Below, piece by piece: positions 1 to 8,798 of a DNA stretch of 64,000 nucleotides. This DNA comes from CAZMRF01 sp964568735. GTDB lineage: Bacteria > Acidobacteriota > Polarisedimenticolia > JACPZX01. Position 1 is the first letter of the stretch. The number at the start of each line of letters is the position of its first letter. The stretch is taken from positions 61,320 to 125,319 of the forward strand of contig CAZMRF010000004.1 in NCBI GenBank assembly GCA_964568735.1, in the 5' to 3' direction. Position numbers and translations under genes: made by a program. Under the pieces are notes generated by a model. It did not search any database. It had not been told where the DNA came from and worked only from the letters and a program-made list of their open reading frames with translations.

Positions 1-335
1 CGACCGGCGAGATGCGCCAGCGGGCCGCGATTCCACCCGACGACGGCCGGGACCAGCTCGGCCACCGCGACGCGCACGCCGGGCTGCAGGTGTCGCAACG
101 CGGCGGCAAGCGTGAATCCCATTCCGAGCCCGCCTATCAAGATACGTGCTGCGGCGCGGTCCGCGATCCGAGCGCAGGCCAGCTCAGCCAGGATCTCCTC
201 GGTTCCGCGCGATCGGCTGCTCATCAGAATGTCGGGGCCGATGCGAATCACGAACTCGGCGTCGCGCTGGGCGAGGACGAGCGGCGCCGTCTGCCCCGGC
301 ACGGTCGCGCGGCCGAGTTCTCGCCAGGGAATCAT
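1..335 (-). CDS. Spermidine synthase-like protein (N-terminal part, cut by window edge)
   Basis: The first 111 or so residues are visible; the rest lies left of the window. The reading frame gives a lead-in (MIPWRELGRA), then a stretch with MSSRSRGTEE, then the Rossmann SAM-binding glycine motif ILIGGLGMGFTLAAAL, followed by VAVAELVPAVVGWNRGPL, which is typical of the spermidine/spermine synthase-like methyltransferase fold in bacterial proteins of this group. An in-frame TAG lies two codons upstream of the ATG at 335, so this is the first possible ATG. The family transfers aminopropyl groups, but many members of this branch have no proven substrate. It is on the same strand as the kinase upstream, with a gap of about 140 bp. 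The family call is fairly firm; the substrate is unknown. Confidence 0.75.
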   Translation of the reverse strand, partial: MIPWRELGRATVPGQTAPLVLAQRDAEFVIRIGPDILMSSRSRGTEEILAELACARIADRAAARILIGGLGMGFTLAAALRHLQPGVRVAVAELVPAVVGWNRGPLAHLAG

Positions 336-474
336 CCTCTACATGCCTCGCGTGAATTGCATTCGGGTGCAGGCTCGACTCTCGCCGCCTCGACCAGAGG
401 ATTCTTCCGCAGGAGACGTCGCAGCGTGGGAGAGCCTCTCGATGCCCGTGGATTCGGGTGGGGTCTGAGCACCT

Positions 475-3159
475 TCACCGCTTTATCAGCAACGACGTCC
501 AGTTGGTGACGAGCGTGATCATCCGTTGCCCTTCCGTCGGCGTGTCGAGGTTCATGAGGAAGCTCTGGCCGTCGGGGGAGACGTCGTACTGCGTCGTGCT
601 GCCCAGGTCGAGCATGTCCCCCGGAACCTTGAAGAGCGGCGTCGCTGCGGCGCCGTCGAAGGTGGCTCCCGGGCGGATGGCGACGGACATGAGTTTCGAG
701 TCGGAGGAGACGAAGAAGAGCTCCTTGCCATCGGCCCGCCAGACGGGGGAGTCCCCCCCCTCGCTGGAAACGCGCCACTTCCCTCCGGCCGGCATGAATC
801 CCCGGACGTAGACTTCCGTCCTCGCCGACTCGTTCGAGGCGTAGGCGATCCACCTCAGATCGGGGCTGAATCTCCCCTGTTTTTCAGCGTACGGGGAATC
901 GAGCCACGGCTCGGCTTTCTTCTCCTCGATGGAGTAGATCCAGAGATCGGTGTTTGACAGCCCCGAACCGCGGGTGCTCTGGAAGAGAATGTACCTTCCG
1001 TCGCTCGACCAGTCGCTCGCCAGGTTGTCGGCCCCGTTCGACAGGGTCGTCTCGATCACCCCCGCCCCGTCCGAGGGAGCCGTGAAGAGATCGCTCCGGC
1101 TCGGGAAGTTGCCGTAGAAGAGGATTCGCCGGCCGTCGGGCGACCAGACCGGCGCCGACTCGTTGCGGGGATCGAACGTGAGCCGGGTCGCGACGCCACG
1201 CTCGCGATCGAGGACCCAGATGTCCCCGCTGTCGCTCATCGCATCGCTCTGATCGAAGGCGATGCGCTTGCCGTCGCGCGAGAGGCGGGGCGAGAAAAAG
1301 TTTCCCGGCCTGCCGATCGTCTCGAGAACCGTGCCCTTGCGATCGATCCAGGTGAACCGCCTCGTCAGGGTTCCCTCGCCGGCGACGAAGGCCAGCGTGC
1401 CCGTGTCCGAGACCGAGAACAGGTGGCTCTGGTAGACGCCCATGTACTGGACGGCGTCCATCAGGGTGACGGGCTCCCCGGACAGCTCGAGGCGCTCGGG
1501 GTCGAACCGTTGCGCGCGGAGCGAGCCGTCCTTCGCGAAGACCAGATACCCCGGATCCACGTAGCGCGCGTTCGAGAGGATCGGCAGGATCCGCCGCTCG
1601 TCCTCTCCGTCGATCGTCGCCACGAAAATCCCGCTGTTCTCGCCTCCCTCCCAGCTCTCGTTCGCCGTGTAGAGGATGTGGCGCCCGTCGGGGAGGAGGC
1701 TCGGCTGGGAGAAGATCCTCTTGCCCTTCGCTGCGCCCGGGGCGCCCAGGGCCACCGGCTCCCCTCCGGGCGCGGGGAGCTTCATGATGGGGAGGTACCG
1801 GTCGGGGACGTAGAGGATCGATCCGTCACGGCTCCAGGAGGCTCCGAGGCAGATGCTCATGGGGGCGAGGGCGTCGCTCTGCCCGCCGGAGAGATCCACT
1901 TTCCTGAGCATGCCCTCGGCGTAGAAGCCGATCGAGCGCGCGTCGGGCGACCAGAACGGGCATTCGGCGTCCTCGGTCCCGGCGAGAAGCCTCGCCTTCG
2001 CGGCGTCGAGGGATCGGACCCAGAGGCCGCTTCCTTCCGCGCCGCGGGCGGCGAAGACGATCTGCCGCCCATCGGGGGAGATCGCCATGGCCACGATGTT
2101 CGACCGGAAGGTGGCTCCGGCGGGCGGGGGGACCGACGACACGATGGGAAGCGGCGGCGCTTCCGCCTTGAGAAACACCGCGGCCGCCACCGCGATCGCG
2201 GCCAGGGAGGCCAGCGCGGCGATCCCCCACGCGAGCCGCTCACGCGTTCGAGCTGGAGCCGGACGTTCGGCCGCGGTCCCGCTCTCGACGGAGGAGGCAC
2301 CGCCCTCGGCGATCACCTCGAGCTGGAGCCGGACGTCGTGCGCGCTCTGTATCCGCTCGTCCGGATCCTTTTCGAGGCACTGCCGCACGAGCCGATCGAG
2401 GGGGGCGGAGGACGCCGGGACGGCCGTGCGGATCGGCCGGGGCTCCTCCTTGAGGATGGAGGCGATGAGCGACGCCTGCGTCTTGCCCTCGAAGGCGCGG
2501 GTTCCAGTCGCCATCTCGTAGATCACGGCGCCGAGGGCGAAGAGATCGCTCCGCGCGTCGGCCTCCTTCCCTTCGAGCTGCTCGGGGGCCATGTACTGGA
2601 ACGTCCCGACGATCGCCCCGTCCGCCGTCAGCGGGCTCGTGACGGTCGGCGAGGCCGTGAGGTTCGACGGGGCCGAGGCGGGGCCCATCCCCTTCGCGAG
2701 GCCAAAGTCGAGGAGCTTCGACCCGGCCTTCGTCATCATCACGTTGCCGGGCTTGAGATCGCGGTGGACGATGCCGCTCCGGTGCGCGCGATCGAGAGCC
2801 GCGGCGATCTCGATCGCCGCGCGCATCAGATCGTGGAAGGGAAGAGGCCCGCGCTTGAGGTGCTCGGCCAGCGTCTCTCCCTCGAGGTGCTCCATCACGA
2901 GGTAGTCGATCCCTTCGTGGTGTCCGAGGTCGAAGAGGGTGCAGATGTGAGGGTGGTTGAGGCTGGAGACGGCGCGAGCCTCGCGCTCGAGCCGCTGCCT
3001 CAACTCGGGATGCGCGGAGAGATGGGCCGGCAGGACCTTGACAGCGACGAGTCGATCGAGGCGCGTGTCCTTCGCGCGGTAGACCTCGCCCATGCCTCCG
3101 GCGCCGAGCGGCGCGAGGATCTCGTAGGGACCGAGGCGGGACCCTGCTGCGAGAGTCAT
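475..3159 (-). CDS. Membrane Ser/Thr protein kinase with C-terminal PD40/TolB-like beta-propeller
   Basis: The 894-residue protein has an N-terminal Hanks-type kinase domain (about 10-280): glycine loop GAGGMGEVY (19-27), catalytic Lys41 in VAVK, HRDLKPGN (132-139), DFG (151-153) and MAPEQ near 190. All catalytic residues are present. A hydrophobic span at about 309-330 (WGIAALASLAAIAVAAAVFL) should be a single membrane segment. The remaining 550 residues carry repeated PD40/WD40-like blades (motifs such as ISPDGRQIVF, WSPDGRRILF, FSPDLRWIAYASNE), predicted to form a propeller outside the membrane. This kinase-TM-propeller layout is common in Acidobacteriota. The signal and the substrates are unknown. 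It precedes the spermidine-synthase-like gene and follows the M3 peptidase on the same strand, with a 76-bp gap to the latter. Confidence 0.93.
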   Translation of the reverse strand: MTLAAGSRLGPYEILAPLGAGGMGEVYRAKDTRLDRLVAVKVLPAHLSAHPELRQRLEREARAVSSLNHPHICTLFDLGHHEGIDYLVMEHLEGETLAEHLKRGPLPFHDLMRAAIEIAAALDRAHRSGIVHRDLKPGNVMMTKAGSKLLDFGLAKGMGPASAPSNLTASPTVTSPLTADGAIVGTFQYMAPEQLEGKEADARSDLFALGAVIYEMATGTRAFEGKTQASLIASILKEEPRPIRTAVPASSAPLDRLVRQCLEKDPDERIQSAHDVRLQLEVIAEGGASSVESGTAAERPAPARTRERLAWGIAALASLAAIAVAAAVFLKAEAPPLPIVSSVPPPAGATFRSNIVAMAISPDGRQIVFAARGAEGSGLWVRSLDAAKARLLAGTEDAECPFWSPDARSIGFYAEGMLRKVDLSGGQSDALAPMSICLGASWSRDGSILYVPDRYLPIMKLPAPGGEPVALGAPGAAKGKRIFSQPSLLPDGRHILYTANESWEGGENSGIFVATIDGEDERRILPILSNARYVDPGYLVFAKDGSLRAQRFDPERLELSGEPVTLMDAVQYMGVYQSHLFSVSDTGTLAFVAGEGTLTRRFTWIDRKGTVLETIGRPGNFFSPRLSRDGKRIAFDQSDAMSDSGDIWVLDRERGVATRLTFDPRNESAPVWSPDGRRILFYGNFPSRSDLFTAPSDGAGVIETTLSNGADNLASDWSSDGRYILFQSTRGSGLSNTDLWIYSIEEKKAEPWLDSPYAEKQGRFSPDLRWIAYASNESARTEVYVRGFMPAGGKWRVSSEGGDSPVWRADGKELFFVSSDSKLMSVAIRPGATFDGAAATPLFKVPGDMLDLGSTTQYDVSPDGQSFLMNLDTPTEGQRMITLVTNWTSLLIKR

Positions 3160-3235
3160 GTCCTGGCCCGACGTCCGGCACGGAGCCCCGCCCCTGGGGC
3201 TTGGTCACACCGAGGCAGTCCGTTCAGCAAGCTCT

Positions 3236-5395
3236 CTATTTCCCCGGGACCGGGAAGCCCCTGTCACGCATGAGGGCGTCGATCGTCGCGTCACGCCCAC
3301 GGAAGGCGCGGTAGGCGTCGGCCGGATCCACGGCGTTGCGCACGGCGAAGAGGTTCTCGACCAGCTTCTTCGCCAGCGCGGCGTCGTAGAAGCCGCCGGG
3401 AGCCGCCTGGAAGGCCTCCGCCGCGTCCGAGGTGAGGACGTCAGCCCACATGTATCCGTAGTAGCCAGCGGAGTATCCCTCGCCGGAGAAGATGTGGCCG
3501 AAGTGCGGGCTCCGATGGCGCATCACGATCTCCTTCGGCATGCCCAGCCTGGCCAGCTCCGTTCGCTCGAAGGCGTCGGGGTCGATCCCCTTGGGATCGA
3601 CCATGTGGTAGCGCATGTCCATGATCGCGGAGGCGAGGTACTCGGTCGTCTCGAAGCCCTGGTTGAAGGTCTCCGCCTTGCGGATCTTCTCGACGAGAGG
3701 CGCGGGAATGGGCTTGCCCGTCTCGTGATGGACGAGGTAGCCGTTGATCACCTCGTCGGTGAGGAGCCACCGCTCCAGGAGTTGGGAGTGGAACTCGGTG
3801 TAGTCCCGCACGCCTCCGTTCAGGGTCGGATAGGTGACGGCGGAGGAAAAGCCGTGGAGGGCGTGACCGAACTCGTGGAAGAGCGTCCTGGCGTCGCTCC
3901 ATGAGATCAGGACGGGCTTTCCGGGAGGTCCCTCGATGAAGTTCGAATTATTGGAGCCGAGCACGGTCTTCTTCCCGTCGAAGGTCTCATGGCTCCGGTA
4001 TCCGGTGGCCCAGGCGCCGGATCGCTTCCCGGGCCGGGCGAAGGGGTCGAGGTACCACACGCCGACGAGGGCGCCCGTGGTCCTGTCCTTGACCTCCCAG
4101 ACCTTCACGTCCTCCTGGAAGACCGGCACCTTCCCCTCGGGCACCGGGGTGAACTCGAAGTTGAAGAGTTTCCCGGCCGCGAAGAACATCGCCTCGCGCA
4201 GCTTGTCGAGCTGCAAATACTGCTTCACCTCGTCGGAGTCCAGGTCGTAGCGGGCCTTGCGGACCTTCTCCGCGTAGTAGCGGTAGTCCCACGGCTCGAT
4301 CGTGACGCCCTTGCCCTCCTTGTCGGCGATCGCCTGCATGTCGGCGACCTCTTCCCTCACCCTCGCCACGGCGGGCTGCCAGACGGCTTCGAGGAGTGCC
4401 AGCGCGCGCTCGGGCGTCCTGGCCATCCTGTTCTGGAGGCGCCACGCCGCGTAGTTGTCGTAGCCGAGGAGGTGGACCCGCTCGTTGCGGAGCTGGAGGA
4501 TCTCGGCGATGATGGCGTTGTTGTCGTGCTCATCGCCGTTGTCGCCGCGCGAGTAGTAGATCCGCCAGACCTTCTCCCGCAGGGCACGCTCATCGGAGAA
4601 GGTGAGGAACGGATCCATCGAGGAGCGCGTGTTCGTGATCGCGTACGGACCCTCCTGCCCGCGCTCCTTCGCGGCGGCCGCCGCGGCCTGGACGAGCGAC
4701 TCGGGAAGCCCCCCGATCTGGTCCTTCGTGATGTACGTGACGTAGCCTTCCTCGTCGGCCAGGACGTTGTTGCCGAAGGCGGTGTACAGCTCGGCGAGGC
4801 GCTTGTTGATCTCGGCGTACCGGTCCTTCGCCGCACCCTGCAGCGTCGCTCCGTTGCTCGCGAAGCTGTCGTAGACGAGCCAGGTGAGCCTCTGCTGGTC
4901 GGGGCGAAGAGCCTTCACTTCCGCGCTCTCGTAGACCGTCTTGATCCGCGCGAAGAGGGCGCCGTTCTGGGTGATCTTCGAGTTGAAATCCGCGATCTTC
5001 GGGGCCATCTCCTTCTGGATCTCTCGGAACTCGGGGGTCGAGAGGTTCGCGCTCCAGATCCCCCAGTAGGCGAAGACCCGCCCGACATCCCGCCCGGTGC
5101 GCTCCATGGCGACGATGGTGTTCTCGAAGGTCGGAGGCTCGGGATTCTTCGCGATGGCGTCGATCTCCTCGAGGTTCTTCGCCATGCCGGCCTCCAGGGC
5201 CGGCTTCAGCGCCCCGAGCTCCATCCTGTCGAAGGCCGGCACGCCGCCGTAGGGGCCCGTCCATTCCGCGAGGAAGACATTGCTTCCCACTGCCGTCGTG
5301 CTGGATACGTTGTCCATGTTCGTCGCCTGCGGAGTGCCCGCCCCGAGTGAGCCGAGAATGACGAGCCCTGCGGCGAGGTAGGATCCTTCGCGCAT
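3236..5395 (-). CDS. Secreted M3-family metallopeptidase (peptidyl-dipeptidase Dcp / oligopeptidase A type)
   Basis: The protein of about 719 residues belongs to the M3A zinc peptidases, which cut oligopeptides or release C-terminal dipeptides. The zinc motif HEFGHALHGFSS lies near residue 506, with the conserved downstream Glu context (YTEFHSQLLERW) and the C-terminal block FSGEGYSAGYYGYMWADVL that is highly typical of Dcp/OpdA. I place the start at 5395 (MREGSYLAAGLVILGSLGAGTPQA), a good signal peptide, preceded by GGGGGCA; the frame is open further upstream, but that part is arginine/proline-rich and looks non-coding. Export suggests it degrades peptides in the periplasm or outside the cell. 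That fits the peptide and amino-acid uptake genes later in the window. Confidence 0.93.
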   Translation of the reverse strand: MREGSYLAAGLVILGSLGAGTPQATNMDNVSSTTAVGSNVFLAEWTGPYGGVPAFDRMELGALKPALEAGMAKNLEEIDAIAKNPEPPTFENTIVAMERTGRDVGRVFAYWGIWSANLSTPEFREIQKEMAPKIADFNSKITQNGALFARIKTVYESAEVKALRPDQQRLTWLVYDSFASNGATLQGAAKDRYAEINKRLAELYTAFGNNVLADEEGYVTYITKDQIGGLPESLVQAAAAAAKERGQEGPYAITNTRSSMDPFLTFSDERALREKVWRIYYSRGDNGDEHDNNAIIAEILQLRNERVHLLGYDNYAAWRLQNRMARTPERALALLEAVWQPAVARVREEVADMQAIADKEGKGVTIEPWDYRYYAEKVRKARYDLDSDEVKQYLQLDKLREAMFFAAGKLFNFEFTPVPEGKVPVFQEDVKVWEVKDRTTGALVGVWYLDPFARPGKRSGAWATGYRSHETFDGKKTVLGSNNSNFIEGPPGKPVLISWSDARTLFHEFGHALHGFSSAVTYPTLNGGVRDYTEFHSQLLERWLLTDEVINGYLVHHETGKPIPAPLVEKIRKAETFNQGFETTEYLASAIMDMRYHMVDPKGIDPDAFERTELARLGMPKEIVMRHRSPHFGHIFSGEGYSAGYYGYMWADVLTSDAAEAFQAAPGGFYDAALAKKLVENLFAVRNAVDPADAYRAFRGRDATIDALMRDRGFPVPGK

Positions 5396-5787
5396 ACACT
5401 TGCCCCCATGTGGAGAGTGAGACTGGAGTCTATCAACTGCGGGGCTTCGAGGCGATGGCGGCCAGCGGCGGTTAGGGTCACCGCCTCGGGGTGCCTGGGG
5501 CGTGGAGGATTGGCTCCTCTGCTCGCCATTCGATGGCTGTATGAGTTGCGCGATCCTCGGCACCCGAGGAGAATCACGCTCGAGGAGGGCGGCGCTGCGC
5601 GGCGGCGCGGGGCGGAGCGCCCCGCCAGCCGTGGAGGTTTCTGATCCTCCGGTCTTGCATGGATCTTGCTAGAACTCCTCGGGCCCGGTGCAACGAGCTT
5701 CGCACCGCGCGCGAGAACCACTGAGCAGCGGGAGCTCACGTGTTCAGGCCATGACCGCTGCTCCGTTCACCCGATAGGGAGGCCCTC
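5396..5787. other. Divergent intergenic region
   Basis: 392 bp between the divergent M3 peptidase and porin genes. It must hold both promoters, but I see no convincing -35/-10 pair, repeat or RNA gene. Open frames here are arginine/proline-rich and look non-coding. The only clear signal is the ribosome binding site GGGAGG just before the porin GTG start. Confidence 0.5.
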
Positions 5788-7080
5788 GTGAAAGCCAGAG
5801 CAGCGATGACCTGTCTCGCAGCACTCGGGGCGGCCTGGTGCCCGGCACTTGCGGACGTGGAGGGGAAGACGGGCGATCTCGCCTGGAAGCTCTCCGCCGA
5901 GGCACGCTTTCGCCCGGAGTGGCGCGAGGATCTCGACCTCGACTCCGGCGTGAACGACGACAGCTTCAAGGGATTCATGAGGCTTCGCTTCGGCGTGGGC
6001 GCCTCCTGGCGCAATCTTGCCGAGGCCTTCGTCCAAATCCAGGACTCGCGGATCGCCGGGGAGGAGTCCTCGACGTCGTCGAACGAGCAGAACACGGATC
6101 TCCACCAGGGCTGGCTGCGGCTTCCGGATCTGGGGATGCCCGGGCTCAGCCTCACGGTGGGGCGCCAGGAGTGGATCTATGGCGAGGAGCGCCTCATTGG
6201 GGCCTTCGGGTGGGACAACGTGGGGCGCTCCTTCGACGGCGCGAGGATCCGCTACGAGCGGAAGATCTCGCGCGTCGACGGGATCCTGGCGCGAGTCACC
6301 CAACGCAACGCCCTGGATCCCAACGGGAAGGCGCTGGACGAGACCGAAGGGAGCGATCTCTATGGGGTTGATGCCCTGTGGCGCCCCGCCGAGGGACGCG
6401 AGTACGAGGGGTACTGGCTGGGATTCGCCGACCACATCGCGGCCGCGGGGGAGACGGGAGCGATGGGCGAGACCAGCATCCAGGCCGTCGGTGCGCGGAT
6501 GAAGGACCGGTACGGCGCCGTCGACCTGAACGCGGAGGCCGCAGCCCAGAGGGGCGAGAGCAACGGCGACGATCTCCGCGCGTGGGCGGGGGCCATCCAG
6601 GCAGGAGTCACGTTTGGGGCGGAGGTGAAGGTGCGCCCCTTCGCCGGCTACGACATCGCGACCGGCGACGAAGATCCGAACGATGGCGACCGGGAGGAGT
6701 TCTTCAACTTCTTTCCGACGAACCATCCTCACTATGGGTACGCGGACCTGGAGGGCTGGCGGAATATCCGGAGCCCCTATGCGGGCGCGTCGGTGAGGGC
6801 CGGCCGCCACTTCGCGCTCGCGAAGGTGCACCAGTTCAGCCTCTACGAGGAAGCCGGCCCCTGGAAGAGCGCCAGCGGGTCCGTCCTGGGCTTCGACCCG
6901 GCGGGCTCGTCGGGGAGCCGGGTGGGAAACGAGATCGATCTCCTCTACAGGCTCTCCTTCCGCGAGAAGAGCCTCCTCGAGGCGGGGGTGTCGCGCTTCG
7001 AGCCGGGGCGCTTCGCGCGGCTCACACGCGGAGAGGACCCTTCGTACTGGGCGTATGTCATGCTGGTCGCCGGCTTCTGA
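5788..7080 (+). CDS. Outer-membrane porin, alginate-export family
   Basis: The 430-residue protein has an N-terminal signal peptide (about 1-22, MKARAAMTCLAALGAAWCPALA) and alternating beta-strand patterns throughout. The block VGRQEWIYGEERLIGAFGWDNVGRSFDGARI is the hallmark of the alginate_export (AlgE-like) porin family, as is the C-terminal beta-strand ending in an aromatic residue (YWAYVMLVAGF). Members form a monomeric outer-membrane beta-barrel; most outside Pseudomonas have no known substrate and do not export alginate. The start is a GTG at 5788 with GGGAGG at a good distance. It lies 101 bp before the octaheme cytochrome on the same strand, so the two may be cotranscribed, the porin serving passage of the cytochrome's nitrogen substrate or product (inference). 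Confidence 0.88.
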   Translation: MKARAAMTCLAALGAAWCPALADVEGKTGDLAWKLSAEARFRPEWREDLDLDSGVNDDSFKGFMRLRFGVGASWRNLAEAFVQIQDSRIAGEESSTSSNEQNTDLHQGWLRLPDLGMPGLSLTVGRQEWIYGEERLIGAFGWDNVGRSFDGARIRYERKISRVDGILARVTQRNALDPNGKALDETEGSDLYGVDALWRPAEGREYEGYWLGFADHIAAAGETGAMGETSIQAVGARMKDRYGAVDLNAEAAAQRGESNGDDLRAWAGAIQAGVTFGAEVKVRPFAGYDIATGDEDPNDGDREEFFNFFPTNHPHYGYADLEGWRNIRSPYAGASVRAGRHFALAKVHQFSLYEEAGPWKSASGSVLGFDPAGSSGSRVGNEIDLLYRLSFREKSLLEAGVSRFEPGRFARLTRGEDPSYWAYVMLVAGF

Positions 7081-7181
7081 GGGCCGATCTGCACGATCCG
7101 CCGCGCGCTGCATCCTCTTCCCATCGGCGCGGGCGCGAGGGACCTTCCGTGCATGCCAACTGTCCCTGTGGGGGTGCTTCG

Positions 7182-8582
7182 ATGAGGGTGACCATTGCAT
7201 CAGTGGCCTCCGCGGGCCGCTCCATCGCGATCCTGGGTGCCTTGCTCTTGGCGGCGTGGGGGGGCGCGGAGGCGCAGGAGGGCGAGCGGCCCTTCACGGT
7301 ATCGGAGGAGAGCGCGAAGTGCGTCCGCTGCCACGCCCTCCAGACTCCGGGGATCAACGCCCAGTGGGAGGGCAGCAAGCACGCCGCGAACGAGGTCGGC
7401 TGCTTCGAATGCCACATGGCCGGCGAGGGCGACGCGGACGGGTTCATGCACAACGGAATGCGAATCGCCACCATTGTCAGCCCCATGGACTGCGCCAACT
7501 GCCATGGTGAGATCACCGATGAGTTCCAGCGCTCCCATCATGCGAAGGCGGCCCAGTTCATCGGCAGCCTCGACAACGTCCTCGGGGAGGTCATCGAAGG
7601 GCCCATCATCGCGGCCAACGGCTGCCGGCAATGCCACGGCTCCGTCGTCGCCCTGCTGAAGGATGCCGACGGGAGCGTCAAGCGGGACGCCGATGGGAAG
7701 CCCCTGATCGATCCGGCCACCTGGCCCAACACCGGGATTGGCCGCGTGAACCTCGACGGATCGTCGGGGGCCTGCTCGGCCTGCCACTCGCGCCACGCCT
7801 TCACCACGAAGATGGCCCGGCAGCCCGAGGTCTGCGGCAAGTGCCACATGGGGCCGGACCACCCGCAGATCGAGATCTACGAGGAGTCCAAGCATGGCAT
7901 CGCCTTCAGGACGCAGATCGGCGAGATGAACCTCGACGGTGAGAGTTGGATCGTCGGCAAGGACTATTCGGCCGCGCCGACCTGCTCCACCTGCCATATG
8001 TCGGCCACGAGGAAGCAGCTCCTCACGCACGACGTCGGCGCGAGGATCTCATGGACGCTGAGGCCCGTCGTGAGCACGAAACTGGAGAACTGGGAGGCAC
8101 GCCGCGGATCGATGAAGGATGTCTGCCAGGCCTGCCACTCGCCTGCCTACGTCGACGCTTTCTACGCGTCCTACGACGGCGCCGTCGAGATGTACAACCA
8201 GAAGTTCGGCCAGCCGGCACTCGACATCATGAACGCGCTGCGCCGGGCGGGCAGGCTGACGCCCGACCCCTTCGACGAGGAGCTGGAGTGGACCTTCTAC
8301 AGGCTGTGGCACCACGAGGGGCGCCGGGCGCGCATGGGCGTCTCCATGCAGGGACCCGACTACACCCAATGGCACGGCTTCTTCGAGGTGGCGGAGAACT
8401 TCTACTTCAAGTTCATCCCACAGGCCGAGGAGATCGCCCACGGGGACGCCGGGGCGATGGCCGCCATCCAGCGAGTCCTCGACTCGCCGGAGCACGCCTG
8501 GAAGAAGGGGATGTCCCCCGAGCAGCGCAGGAAGATCGACGAGTTCTACAAAGAGCGCTACGGCGTCACCGCCGGCCACTGA
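7182..8582 (+). CDS. Octaheme c-type cytochrome, hydroxylamine oxidoreductase (HAO)-like
   Basis: The 466-residue periplasmic protein has a signal peptide cleaved near AEA-QEGERPF and exactly eight CxxCH heme sites: CVRCH, CFECH, CANCH, CRQCH, CSACH, CGKCH, CSTCH and CQACH. The C-terminal part with MQGPDYTQWHGFFEVAENFY is a signature of the HAO family, as are SKHGIAF and LENWEARRGSMKDVCQACHS. Family members oxidise hydroxylamine (or hydrazine) or, in a second group, reduce nitrite and hydroxylamine to ammonia; which one applies depends on the cross-linking tyrosine at the catalytic heme, which I cannot align by eye. No NapC/NrfH-like quinol partner lies beside it. An ATG at 7182 preceded by GGGGGTG gives the start; the frame is open much further upstream but overlaps the porin. 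Confidence 0.92.
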   Translation: MRVTIASVASAGRSIAILGALLLAAWGGAEAQEGERPFTVSEESAKCVRCHALQTPGINAQWEGSKHAANEVGCFECHMAGEGDADGFMHNGMRIATIVSPMDCANCHGEITDEFQRSHHAKAAQFIGSLDNVLGEVIEGPIIAANGCRQCHGSVVALLKDADGSVKRDADGKPLIDPATWPNTGIGRVNLDGSSGACSACHSRHAFTTKMARQPEVCGKCHMGPDHPQIEIYEESKHGIAFRTQIGEMNLDGESWIVGKDYSAAPTCSTCHMSATRKQLLTHDVGARISWTLRPVVSTKLENWEARRGSMKDVCQACHSPAYVDAFYASYDGAVEMYNQKFGQPALDIMNALRRAGRLTPDPFDEELEWTFYRLWHHEGRRARMGVSMQGPDYTQWHGFFEVAENFYFKFIPQAEEIAHGDAGAMAAIQRVLDSPEHAWKKGMSPEQRRKIDEFYKERYGVTAGH

Positions 8583-8685
8583 GCAGGAAACTCCCTTAGG
8601 CATCGAGCGCGGGGAGCGTCTCCCGGGCGGTCGCGATGTGCTCGCCCTGCGCTCCCGTAGCGGGGGATCAGGCCCGTGTAGCCTG

Positions 8686-8757
8686 GGCTCTCGCGACGCT
8701 TCGGGCGGTAGGCGCACCAGGGCAGGTCCCAGTGCCGATACCAGGGGACCGCCCGAT
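8686..8757 (-). pseudogene. Possible remnant of a radical SAM/SPASM C-terminus
   Basis: The minus strand reads DLPWCAYRPKRRES here, matching the C-terminal DPWCAYRPKPRA of the intact radical SAM gene at 12826. The DNA identity is 25 bp without mismatch (8698-8722 versus 12855-12879), then breaks down. No start codon or upstream radical SAM sequence is present, because the giant secreted protein gene begins to read at 8799. This is either a leftover of a second, decayed radical SAM copy or a short duplication. The 216-bp interval 8583-8798 holds nothing else I recognise. Confidence 0.35.
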
Positions 8758-8798
8758 GACGCCACAATCTTTCCAGCGTCCTTGGTGAGGAATCCGGG

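Noticed and set aside
332..853. Long reading frames opposite or overlapping the kinase gene at the left edge
   Set aside because: They overlap the PD40 kinase in other frames, are Arg/Gly-rich and have no family motifs; they are shadows of a high-GC gene.
1423..3273. 616-codon plus-strand frame over the kinase
   Set aside because: It has the His/Asp/Arg-rich composition of the antisense of a high-GC gene; the minus-strand kinase has all catalytic motifs.
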